Source: Terriglobia bacterium (GTDB lineage: Bacteria; Acidobacteriota; Terriglobia; Bryobacterales; Bryobacteraceae). From it: 48,028 nucleotides of DNA. The notes under the pieces were generated by a model. That model saw nothing but the letters and a program-made list of their open reading frames with translations, did not search any database and had not been told where the DNA came from. A program made the position numbers and the translations under genes. Below are positions 8,369-16,655 of the stretch, one piece after another; the first letter of the stretch is position 1, and every line of letters starts with the position of its first letter. Location of the stretch: NCBI GenBank assembly GCA_020073615.1, contig JAIQEX010000038.1:1-48028 (forward strand), read 5' to 3'.

Positions 8369-8749
8369 ATGCACAAACGCACTCTTGTGGTCTCCGCGGT
8401 TCTTTGCGCTGTTCTGGCCGCTGCCGCCTGGGCCGCCGATGTCACCGGCACCTGGGTGGGCGACTTGACCACGCCAGACGGCAACACCTTCACCCTCACC
8501 TATTCCCTGAAGCAGGACGGCGGCAAGCTGACCGGCTCGGTCGCCCACCCGAACGGCGATCCGCTCGAAATTCACGACGGCAAAGTGGAAGGCGACAAAC
8601 TCTCGTTCAACGTCAGCGCCGAGATGAACGGCGGCAGCATGAAATTCCTCTGCACGGGCACGGTCAAAGGGGACGAAATCGCCCTGTCCACCAAGACCGA
8701 GACCGGAGAAGATTTCGGCGGCACGATCACCATCAAGCGCCAGAAGTGA
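8369..8749 (+). CDS. Small secreted beta-rich protein (paralogue of 1410-1811)
   Basis: 126 residues with a signal peptide (KR, hydrophobic core, cleavage near AWAAD at ~23). The mature region opens TGTWVGDL and then repeats strand-turn-strand units rich in Gly/Asp (KQDGGKLTGSV, DGKVEGDKLSF, GTVKGDEIALST, GGTITIKRQ). The same motifs in the same order occur in the protein at 1410-1811. Function unknown; probably a periplasmic or cell-surface beta-sandwich. It is divergent from the RsbU-like gene across ~107 bp and is followed 34 bp later by the DUF192 gene. Confidence 0.75.
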   Translation: MHKRTLVVSAVLCAVLAAAAWAADVTGTWVGDLTTPDGNTFTLTYSLKQDGGKLTGSVAHPNGDPLEIHDGKVEGDKLSFNVSAEMNGGSMKFLCTGTVKGDEIALSTKTETGEDFGGTITIKRQK

Positions 8750-8783
8750 TTCCGGACCGCGAACCCATGCGCCCGGGGAGCCG

Positions 8784-9137
8784 TTGAAGCTGTTGGTCCG
8801 CAATCAGACCCGCAACACCGTTTTGGGGGCGGCCGTCGCGCTGGCGGATTCCAGCGAATCCCGCCGCACCGGCCTGCTCGGCCGCGAGAGGCTGGCGCCG
8901 GGCGAGGGGCTGTGGATCGTCCCCTGCGAATCGGTGCACACCTTCTTCATGAAATTCCCCATTGACCTGATATACCTGGACAAGCACAACAGGGTCCGCA
9001 AAGTGCGCAGCGCGGTGCCGCCATGGAGGCTTTCCGCCTGCCTGCGGGCGCACTCGGTGATCGAGCTGCCGGCCGGCACGGCGGAGCGGACGGGCACCAG
9101 GGTGGGAGATGAGCTGGCCATGGAGAAGCCGGGGTAA
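8784..9137 (+). CDS. DUF192 family protein
   Basis: 117 residues matching DUF192: RTGLLGRERLAPGEGLW, then PCESVHTFFMKFPIDLIYLD, then VIELPAGTAERTG and VGD near the end. The start is read as TTG at 8784; a GGGGAG lies just upstream and no in-frame ATG precedes it. Many DUF192 proteins carry a signal peptide. This one starts directly at the domain, so it is probably cytoplasmic unless the true start is missed. The biochemical role of the family is not established. It converges on the first ADOP permease, with 213 bp between them. Confidence 0.85.
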   Translation: MKLLVRNQTRNTVLGAAVALADSSESRRTGLLGRERLAPGEGLWIVPCESVHTFFMKFPIDLIYLDKHNRVRKVRSAVPPWRLSACLRAHSVIELPAGTAERTGTRVGDELAMEKPG

Positions 9138-9350
9138 GCGCGGTACTGTTCCCATAAGGCTGATATGGCGACGCCTCCCAGATCGCCGTTTTGGGGCCGG
9201 TGCCGAAGCACATTCCGAGCCCTTTAGGGCAGCGTGAAACAACCGCGCCCAGGAAGAAGTCTCGTGGCCGGCGCGCCGCGTAGCAAGTGCCGGACCTCTA
9301 CCGGAGCCGAAAGGCGGTTGGATCCTTTACTAAGCGGCGTTGACCTTGAG

Positions 9351-11819
9351 CTATTCCTGCCGGAGCGCCCGCGTCGGGTCCACTTTGGCGGCGCGCTGAG
9401 CGGGAATCCAGCAGGCGGCCATCGTGGCCGCGGCGAGCAGCGCGGGAACGCCGAGTAAAACGATCGCGCCCAAGGGGTTGGTACCCACCACAAAGTTCGG
9501 GACGACGCTGCGCGCCAGCGGAATCACCAGCGCCAGTCCAATCGCCAGCCCAACCGCCGTGAAAACGGCGCCCTGGTTCAGCACCATGCGCATCACACAA
9601 GCCGGCGTCGCGCCGATCGCCAGGCGGATTCCAATTTCGCGTGTCCGCCGGCTCACGGCGTAGGCGACGACTCCAAACAGCCCGATCACCGCCATGAAAA
9701 GTCCCATCGCTCCGGTGGCGGTCACGATCTGGGCGATCAGCCTCGGTCCCAACATCGCGCGATCGCGGAAAAATGTTGCCATGGTGCTGATCCGGAAGAT
9801 CGGCATGTCGGGATCGAGCGCGCGGACCTGTTCGCGCACCACTGCCGCGAACGCCGCAGGATCGGCCGCCGTTCGCATCTCGACGTACATCTGGGAGCTG
9901 TAATCCTGGGAAAATGGGGTCCAAACCGCTTCCTGTGCCGGTTCTGCCCAGTACGTATAGATTCCCTGTTTCGCCACGCCAACGATTTGCAGTTCGGGAC
10001 CGTCTGCGGAGTCCAACCGAAAACGCCGGCCCATGGGATCGCCCTTCCCGAACAACTTGTGGGCGAGGAGTTCATTGATCACGGCCACTCGCGGGGATTT
10101 TGCCGTATCTCGCGAATCGAAGCCGCGCCCGCGAACGATCTTCGTCTCCATCAGCGGGAAGAAGTGGTCATCGACCTTATACGAGAACGCGCTGGGCGCA
10201 TCCCGCGATGTCCGCGGCTGCGCGCCTTCCGCGAGATACGGGCGCGTAGTCTGTCCGGTGCTGAACGGAATCGAGGAAGACATCGATACCGCACTTACGC
10301 CGCCGCTCTGGCGAAGCCGGTCGGTCAGTTTCTGGCAGAAGTCGCGCGTCTTGGCTTCGTCGTACCGCTGGATGTTCGGGTCCAGGGAGAAGAAGAGGGT
10401 GTGATCCACGCGGAAGCCTGGATCGATGCGCCATGCCGCCTGAAATCCGCGGATGCAGTCGGCCGAAATCACCAGCAGGACGACCGATAATGCGAGCTGA
10501 GCGGTAACCAGCACATTCCGGCCGGTCACCAGCCCGCGCAGGATCGAAATCCGCGCCGGACCGCTGTCGCCGGCTTTGATGCCCGATGCCAGATCGCTCC
10601 GTGTGGCACGCAATGCCGGCACCAATCCAAAAGCGGCGCCCGTCACCAGGGAAACAACCAGGCTGAACGCGAGCAGCCGCATGTCCATCGCTACGCCCAG
10701 GGAGAGCGGGAAATCGGACGGGATCGGAATGGCCCGCAGGAATGTCACCCCCAGGTAGCCGACCCCGATTCCCGCAAGTCCTCCCGCTGCGGCCAACAGA
10801 AGGCTCTCGGTGAGAAGCTGCCGGACCACTGCGGCGCGCGAGGCGCCGATCGCCATGCGAATCGCGATTTCCTTCGCGCGAGCCGTTCCGCGTCCGAGCA
10901 AGAGGTTCGCGACATTGGCGCAGGCGATCAGCAACACCAATCCGGTGATCCCTAGCAGGGTGAGCGACAAGGCCGCATCGGTAGGACTGTTTTCGAAGCG
11001 CGCGCGTATATAGTCCAGCACCGTGACCGTGCGATCCCGGTTCGCCTCGGGGTATTGCGCCGCGAGGCCCCGCGCGATGGTCCGTAGCTCGGACTGCGCT
11101 TCGGTCACGCTCACGCCCGGCGCGAGGCGCCCCAACAAAACCGCGCTCCGGTTCTTGCGCGAGGTGAGATAGTCGGCGCTCGCGCCGGGAACCGCATGCT
11201 GGTACGCATGCATCGGTATGTAAATGTCCGGATTCACGAACGCTTGCATCCCTGTGAAATTCTCCGGTGCGACGCCGACGATGGTGAAGTCGGAGCCGTT
11301 CACGCGAATTCTTCGTCCCAGGACCGAACGGTCGCGCGCGAACTCGCGGTCCCACATGTGATAGCTGATGACCGCCACCAGGTCCCGGCCCGCAACGGTG
11401 TCTTCGTCGCTGCGGAACCCGCGCCCGAGCACCGGCTGGATGCGCAATCCGCTGAAGAAATTCCCGCTGACGCTGGCGTCGAGGCTATACTTCGGAAGCT
11501 GGTTCACCTGCGTGGCGATTCCGGCGAAAAAGAAGTCGTAACAGGCCAGAGCCTGGAGCGTTTTCGTGCGATCGCGCAGGTCGACGTAATCCGCATAGGA
11601 CAGGCGCCCCAGACGGGTGTCAGGCGAGGTCGAGTCAACCTCGACAATCCTGCCTGAATCCGGAACGGGCAGCGGACGGAGCAGCACCGCATCGACGTAG
11701 CTGAAAATCGCTGTGTTGGCGCCGATGCCCAGGGCGAGCGAAACGACAGCAATGAGCGCGAAGCTGGGAGACTTCGCGAGAGTGCGAACGGCAAAGCGGA
11801 AATTGGCCGGAAATCTCAT
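9351..11819 (-). CDS. ADOP-type ABC permease (MacB/FtsX-like), no prefix domain
   Basis: 822 residues from the ATG at 11819 (MRFPANFRFAVRTL). An in-frame start 69 bp upstream adds only atypical sequence. The opening transmembrane helix carries LALGIGANTAIFSYVDAVLLRPLP, the hallmark of acidobacterial duplicated orphan permeases. After it come a MacB-type periplasmic core, a three-helix FtsX block (ANVANLLLGRGTARAKEIAIRMAIGAS), a second periplasmic core, and a second FtsX block near the C-terminus (RRTREIGIRLAIGATPACVM). No ATPase gene is adjacent. The function of ADOPs is unproven; export or mechanotransmission by analogy with MacB is inference. Unlike the permease at 13459-16146 it lacks the ~80-residue N-terminal prefix. 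Confidence 0.9.
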   Translation of the reverse strand: MRFPANFRFAVRTLAKSPSFALIAVVSLALGIGANTAIFSYVDAVLLRPLPVPDSGRIVEVDSTSPDTRLGRLSYADYVDLRDRTKTLQALACYDFFFAGIATQVNQLPKYSLDASVSGNFFSGLRIQPVLGRGFRSDEDTVAGRDLVAVISYHMWDREFARDRSVLGRRIRVNGSDFTIVGVAPENFTGMQAFVNPDIYIPMHAYQHAVPGASADYLTSRKNRSAVLLGRLAPGVSVTEAQSELRTIARGLAAQYPEANRDRTVTVLDYIRARFENSPTDAALSLTLLGITGLVLLIACANVANLLLGRGTARAKEIAIRMAIGASRAAVVRQLLTESLLLAAAGGLAGIGVGYLGVTFLRAIPIPSDFPLSLGVAMDMRLLAFSLVVSLVTGAAFGLVPALRATRSDLASGIKAGDSGPARISILRGLVTGRNVLVTAQLALSVVLLVISADCIRGFQAAWRIDPGFRVDHTLFFSLDPNIQRYDEAKTRDFCQKLTDRLRQSGGVSAVSMSSSIPFSTGQTTRPYLAEGAQPRTSRDAPSAFSYKVDDHFFPLMETKIVRGRGFDSRDTAKSPRVAVINELLAHKLFGKGDPMGRRFRLDSADGPELQIVGVAKQGIYTYWAEPAQEAVWTPFSQDYSSQMYVEMRTAADPAAFAAVVREQVRALDPDMPIFRISTMATFFRDRAMLGPRLIAQIVTATGAMGLFMAVIGLFGVVAYAVSRRTREIGIRLAIGATPACVMRMVLNQGAVFTAVGLAIGLALVIPLARSVVPNFVVGTNPLGAIVLLGVPALLAAATMAACWIPAQRAAKVDPTRALRQE

Positions 11820-12251
11820 ACAGACAATATACGGAAAAGAAAGCGAGTCGTTCCGCCCCCTGCCGAAAGTGGTGACCTCCAGGTGCAATCACCGGCAAAT
11901 TCCCGCAAATGGCACTTCACGAGCTGGGCCGGTCTGGAGACTGCACGTTTTGCCGGGGACATTGACATCGGCCCGGAATGCGCATAAAAGGAAAGCATGC
12001 GAACGCCGTTGCCAGTCATGCTTCGCGAAGCGCGCGACTCGGACGCCGGAGCTCCCTGTCGCCGGCCCGCGGGGCGTCGTTATTCGGGGTCCGGTTGATA
12101 CGGCGCTACCGGAATGTGGCGGACCTGGCCGTCATGCTCAATCCCCGGGCTCACTCGCTTGGCTGCTCATGGGCGTGAAGGTCAGGCCGCCGAGGGAGTA
12201 GGCGCCACCGGGCAGCTAATTTCTGCGCTTCGGCCGGGAGGCTCGACGAAT
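11820..12251. other. Non-coding gap, 432 bp
   Basis: Lies between the divergent ADOP permease and the DUF4386 gene and should hold promoters for both. I recognise no RNA gene and no strong consensus promoter. Bases ~11842-11900 resemble ~12967-13030 on the other side of the DUF4386 gene (shared TCGTTCCGCC and CTGCCGAAA cores), reported separately as a possible direct repeat. Confidence 0.4.
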
Positions 12252-12956
12252 ATGACTCGTACAACGAACGCTAGAATCGCTGGCTCCACATTCCTCGTCT
12301 ACATCGCAGCCGGCATCGCCAGTCTGGTCGTGTTCGGCCGGGCGTCGAGCGGAGAGGGGATCGCAGCGAAGCTCGCGACGATCGCCCAACACCCGACAGA
12401 GGTGGGTGTCGTCGTCGTGCTCGGCCTGCTCCAGTGCTTCGCGGCCCTGGTCCTGGCTGTGACGCTCTACGCACTCACGCGCGACCAAGATCCCGATCTC
12501 GCAATGTTGGCCCTGACCTGTCGCGTCAGCGAGGGCGTGATCGGCGGCTCCTCCATACCGAACACGCTGGCACTGCTCGGGCTGGCGACGGCCGGCGGAA
12601 TGAACGCCTCGGACACCGGGGCAGCGAATGCGCTTGGCGCGTACCTGCTCAGGAGCGACGTAGCCGTCACCGCAACCTTTTTCGCCGTGGGCAGCACACT
12701 CTTCTCCTACCTTCTCCTGCGCGGCCGAATGATCCCCATGCCGTTGGCCTGGCTAGGCGTCATCGCGTCGGTCCTGCTTGTGGTTGGCCTTCCCGCGCAG
12801 GCCGCAGGATTCCTACACGGCCCGATCACCTCGGTCATGTGGTTGCCTATGCTCGCGTTCGAAGTGCCGCTCAGTCTGTGGCTGATCATCAAGGGAGTCG
12901 CCATGCCGGCGCGGGCGCAATTGGCGTCATCTCATGCGCGCGATAGCCGAAGTTAG
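12252..12956 (+). CDS. DUF4386 integral membrane protein
   Basis: 234 residues from the ATG at 12252 (MTRTTNARIAG). The longer upstream frame has no membrane-protein character and is not used. It has about six hydrophobic segments: IAGSTFLVYIAAGIASLVVFG, VGVVVVLGLLQCFAALVLAVTLYAL, a region around NTLALLGLATAGG, VAVTATFFAVGSTLFSYLLL, WLGVIASVLLVVGLPAQAAGF, and the C-terminal MWLPMLAFEVPLSLWLIIKG. The start 'ARIAG..FL..I..G' and the late 'P..L.EV.L.LWLI.KG' fit DUF4386, a family of unknown function. It sits alone on the plus strand between two minus-strand ADOP permeases. Confidence 0.8.
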   Translation: MTRTTNARIAGSTFLVYIAAGIASLVVFGRASSGEGIAAKLATIAQHPTEVGVVVVLGLLQCFAALVLAVTLYALTRDQDPDLAMLALTCRVSEGVIGGSSIPNTLALLGLATAGGMNASDTGAANALGAYLLRSDVAVTATFFAVGSTLFSYLLLRGRMIPMPLAWLGVIASVLLVVGLPAQAAGFLHGPITSVMWLPMLAFEVPLSLWLIIKGVAMPARAQLASSHARDSRS

Positions 12957-13458
12957 CGGCCACAAGGCGAGCGAATCGTTCCGCCTCTGCCGAAATGGGT
13001 GTACGTCCATGGCCGCGTCACCCGGCGAACATCGGTGTTCCGGGCGGTGCCCGGCGGCGGCGGCCCGCCCCAGCTCATTGAGGGTTTCGAGAACCAATGA
13101 TCGACGCCGTGGTTGTGGCTGGCCTTCGGGCTTGAGGCCCTCCGACATGCCCGCGGTAATAGTGTAGAAAGCAGGGATGTGACGTTGTGAAATCTTGGGT
13201 CAGTTTTCGAGAGCAGAGCCGGGTCATTCCTCGCGAGCGCTCAAGCTCTCCACCAGCACGAGTTCGGCCCCTTGTTTTACTCCATTGTGCCCGTGTGAGG
13301 TAACGGCACTCAGGCGGCCAGCCCTCACCGGACCGGTGGCACGTCCGATCCCAGGAGGCGGCCGGCAGAAGTCCGGAATGGCAAACCGTCAAGGTGGAGG
13401 AAATGACAGTAGGCCCTGCGGCGTCCGTAGGGATTTGCGCCGGCCGCCGGGGGCTGCT
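12957..13458. other. Non-coding gap, 502 bp, possibly with IS debris
   Basis: No convincing coding frame. Two imperfect direct repeats, GGGTCAGTTTTC (13197-13208) and GGGTCATTCCTC (13221-13232), recall the multiple terminal repeats of IS21-type elements. No transposase sequence accompanies them, so an IS end is only a possibility. The segment ~12967-13030 resembles ~11842-11900. Confidence 0.3.
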
Positions 13459-16146
13459 CTATTCGTAGTGCAGAGCCGTCACCGGATCGACAAGGGCCGC
13501 TCGCCTTGCAGGAACATATGCCGCAAGAACGCCTGCCATCCCAAGAATACCGGCTGCGGCTCCCAGGGTCGAGGGATCCCCGGCAGTGAGACGAAAAAGC
13601 ATCTGGCCGGCAGCCTGGCCGGCAAGCAGCGCGACCGGAAGTCCCGCTGCGACGCCCAACGCCACCAGAAGCAGCGCTTCGCGCAGCACCAGCCACAACA
13701 CGTTTCCAACCCGCGCACCGAGCGCCATGCGAATGCCGATCTCTCTCACGCGGCGCGAGACCGCATACGCCATCACACCATAGATTCCCGTTGCTGCCAG
13801 CAGGAGCGCCAGCAACCCGAAAAACGAGGATAGGACAGCCAGGAGGCGTTCGCGCGCCACGGATTCGTCCAACTGCGCTCTCATCGTCTTCACTTGCGCA
13901 AGAGGAATGGCCGCACGCCGCCCCTGGACCACGGCGCGCACCGCTCCCGTAAGGTCTGCGGCAGGCCGGTCCGAGAGAAGAGCAAATGTCGTGCGGAGGT
14001 GCGGACTGACTTCCTGCGCTGCCGGCAGATAGACCATGCGCGGACTGTCGGCGGCGATTCCTTCGAACCTGACATCGCGCACGACGCCAACAATTTCGGT
14101 CGGCAAGGACAGCTGCCTTTGAAGCCCGACCCGGCGTCCGATCGGGTTCTGGCCTGGGAAGTAATAGCGCGCCAGATTCTCGCTGATAATGGCGGCTTGC
14201 TGGGTGCCACGCATGTCGGTGGGCGAAAAGTCCCGGCCCGCGATTACGTGGATACCCATGGTTTTGAAGTAGCCTGGCGATACCCAGTTGGCGCGAATCT
14301 CGTCTCCTCGGCCGTCGGCGTGAACGAATCCTGGAACGAATATATTCTCTCCTTCCCAACTGCCGTCCAGAGGACTCACCACCGAAAAGCTGGCTGCCTT
14401 TACCCCTGGTATGGCTTTGCCGATTTCCAGGAGCTCATCATTTGCGGCCGTTATCGCGGGGCCCTGGTAAGGACCGCCGGCGTAGGTGACCGTGGCCAAG
14501 AGAACGCGTTCCGGCTGAAAGCCGAGGTCGACCAGTCTGAGATTGTGCAGGCTTCGCATGAACATCACGGCTCCGGCAAGCAGTGCCAGAGAAATTGCGA
14601 TCTGGCTCACCACCATCGCTCTTCCGAGCGATCTGGTCCCCATCGGCGCTCCCAAAGTGGCTCCGGCCTTCAGGCTGGAGTTGACATCCAGCCGCGTCGC
14701 GCGGCAGGCCGGCAGGAGCCCAAACAACATACCGGTGGCAAGCGACACACTGGCCGTGAAAACCAAGACGCGATTGTCGGGAGTGATGGAAAGAACGAGA
14801 GGGATGGAGCCTTGCGGCAGGAAGCCGGCCAGGACACGAACGCCCCAAAGAGCGAAGCACAAGCCCGCCACGCCCCCTAGCGCCGCCAGCAAGATGCTCT
14901 CGGTGACCAGCTGCCGGGCCACCCGGGAGCGGCTGGCGCCGATGGCGAGACGCAAAGCGATTTCACGTTGCCGCGCTCTGCCGCGCACCAGCAGAAGGTT
15001 GGCGACATTGGCGCACGAAATGAGCAGGACGAGAACCACCATTCCCATCAGGACGCGGAGCGGCTTTGAAAATTGGCTCCGCAATTTCATCAGGCCATTC
15101 CGCGCCGGGAGTAGTTCGCAGCGCTGCAATCTCTCTCTGCGCGAAACCGCGCTGAGCCCCGGCATCCAGCGCAAGAGGAAGCGCTCGAACAGCACGTTCG
15201 CCTCCGCCGTTGCCTGCTCGGGAGTGACCCCACTCTTCAGTCGCGCCACGGGAATGAACGCCCCCGTAAAACCACGGCCGGTCTTGAGATTCATTCCGCT
15301 GCCCACCTGCGGGTGCATCCCGATCGGCACCGTGACATCGATCGAGCGCCCCATTTCCAGGCCGAAGAACTCGGGCGGGGTCACGCCAATCACGGTAAAA
15401 GGCACCTGATTGATTGTGATGGTCTTGCCTACGGCGTTCGGATCCCCTCCGAATCGCCGGCGCCAATAAGAATGGCTCAATACGGCAACGGCATTCCCTC
15501 CCTCGGTACGGGTGTCTTCGCCAGTCAAAGCACGTCCTAACGCCGCCTGGACTCCCAATACCGAATAGTAGTTCCCCGTCACGCACTGCCCATAGGCGAG
15601 TTCCACCCCGCTTCCGATACCCACCTGCCACTGGTTGGGGTTGTAGAGGAGGACACCGGCGAATGACCGGCTCTGATCGCGCATGGTTTCGTACAGGCGG
15701 AAGTTGCTTCCTTCAAGCACGCCTGCCTGACCGGCCGGAGCGATTCTATATAGCTGCTCCGGGGCTTGGACTGGAAGACTTCGGAGCATCACCGCGTCCA
15801 TTAAGGAAAAGATGGCGGTGTTCGCTCCGATTCCCAACCCCAAAGAAAGGATCGCGACGGAGGTGAAGGCCGGGCTTTTTCTGAGCACTCGGAGCGCATA
15901 GCGAATATCCTGTGCCGCAGTTTCCAACCCGCGGGTGCCGCGCACCTCACGGCATTCCTCCTTGATTTGCGTCAGACCTCCAAAGGCTGCCTGTGCCCGC
16001 CGCTCGGCATCCGCGGCCGGCAGCCCAGCCCGGATTCCCTTCTCGATCTCGCGTGCGATATGAAACTGGATCTCCCGATCCAATTCGCGCTCCGCTCTTC
16101 TCCGCTGAATGAGCGAGCGCAGACGAAAAAGAAGATCATGGAACAT
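13459..16146 (-). CDS. ADOP-type ABC permease with N-terminal prefix domain
   Basis: 895 residues. The first ~85 form the cytoplasmic ADOP prefix (RRRAERELDREIQFHIARE, then AERRAQAAFGG and a RYALRVL stretch). Next is the transmembrane segment with LGLGIGANTAIFSLMDAVMLRSLPV, a MacB periplasmic core, the first FtsX block (SCANVANLLLVRGRARQREI), a second periplasmic core and the final FtsX block (VSRRVREIGIRMALGARVGN), ending PARRAALVDPVTALHYE. That is the complete two-module ADOP layout. Its ATG at 16146 follows an AGGAGG Shine-Dalgarno at 8 bp spacing and lies 12 bp after a PadR regulator gene. This PadR-ADOP pair is a recurrent acidobacterial unit. Transport substrate unknown. Confidence 0.92.
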   Translation of the reverse strand: MFHDLLFRLRSLIQRRRAERELDREIQFHIAREIEKGIRAGLPAADAERRAQAAFGGLTQIKEECREVRGTRGLETAAQDIRYALRVLRKSPAFTSVAILSLGLGIGANTAIFSLMDAVMLRSLPVQAPEQLYRIAPAGQAGVLEGSNFRLYETMRDQSRSFAGVLLYNPNQWQVGIGSGVELAYGQCVTGNYYSVLGVQAALGRALTGEDTRTEGGNAVAVLSHSYWRRRFGGDPNAVGKTITINQVPFTVIGVTPPEFFGLEMGRSIDVTVPIGMHPQVGSGMNLKTGRGFTGAFIPVARLKSGVTPEQATAEANVLFERFLLRWMPGLSAVSRRERLQRCELLPARNGLMKLRSQFSKPLRVLMGMVVLVLLISCANVANLLLVRGRARQREIALRLAIGASRSRVARQLVTESILLAALGGVAGLCFALWGVRVLAGFLPQGSIPLVLSITPDNRVLVFTASVSLATGMLFGLLPACRATRLDVNSSLKAGATLGAPMGTRSLGRAMVVSQIAISLALLAGAVMFMRSLHNLRLVDLGFQPERVLLATVTYAGGPYQGPAITAANDELLEIGKAIPGVKAASFSVVSPLDGSWEGENIFVPGFVHADGRGDEIRANWVSPGYFKTMGIHVIAGRDFSPTDMRGTQQAAIISENLARYYFPGQNPIGRRVGLQRQLSLPTEIVGVVRDVRFEGIAADSPRMVYLPAAQEVSPHLRTTFALLSDRPAADLTGAVRAVVQGRRAAIPLAQVKTMRAQLDESVARERLLAVLSSFFGLLALLLAATGIYGVMAYAVSRRVREIGIRMALGARVGNVLWLVLREALLLVALGVAAGLPVALLAGQAAGQMLFRLTAGDPSTLGAAAGILGMAGVLAAYVPARRAALVDPVTALHYE

Positions 16147-16158
16147 CTTCCGGCCCTC

Positions 16159-16491
16159 CTATGCCGTCTCCAGCACCTGTGAAACCGCCATGGAAAGCTT
16201 CTGCCAGGTAGCAACCTCTGCTTCCAGTTGGCGGCGGCCACTCCGCGTCAGCTCATAGAATTTCGCTTTGCGGTTATTCTCGGAGACGCCCCAGAAAGCC
16301 TTGATCCAGCCCCGGCGCTCCATCCGGTGCAACGCCGGGTAGAGTGAGCCTTGTTGGACCCGAAGGGTTTCACTTGAAGTCTGTAGAATGCGCTCAGAGA
16401 TTGCCCATCCGTGTTGCGGGCCCAGAGCGACTGTCTTGAGGATAAGAAGATCGAGTGTGCCTTGCGGGAGTTCCATGCGATCCTGTGCCAT
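16159..16491 (-). CDS. PadR-family transcriptional regulator
   Basis: 110 residues from the ATG at 16491 (MAQDRMELPQGTLDLLIL); a second ATG five codons later is also possible. The winged-helix core is typical of PadR: QGTLDLLILKTVAL, HGWAISERIL, QQGSLYPALHRMERRGWI and the wing KFYELTRSGRRQLE. A long in-frame extension upstream has no PadR character. The gene is 12 bp upstream of the ADOP permease on the same strand, so it probably controls that operon and itself. PadR proteins usually act as ligand-responsive repressors; the ligand cannot be inferred. Confidence 0.92.
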   Translation of the reverse strand: MAQDRMELPQGTLDLLILKTVALGPQHGWAISERILQTSSETLRVQQGSLYPALHRMERRGWIKAFWGVSENNRKAKFYELTRSGRRQLEAEVATWQKLSMAVSQVLETA

Positions 16492-16655
16492 CTGGACCCC
16501 TTTCGCTTCTACAAGAGATCCTACACGGCCTTTTGTCGAAGCGCAAGGGGATTTCTCCCCGTCCCGGCTTCCCAAGGCCGTTGCGACAGCCCAACGGCGT
16601 GGCTCGCCCCGTTTGCGACCTGTTAGCTGAACAGCCGGCGCCCGTCCCCCGCCCC

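Noticed and set aside
9205-9240. GCCCTTTAGGGC dyad between DUF192 and the first ADOP gene as a terminator
   Set aside because: The stem is only five base pairs with a two-base loop and no T-run follows.
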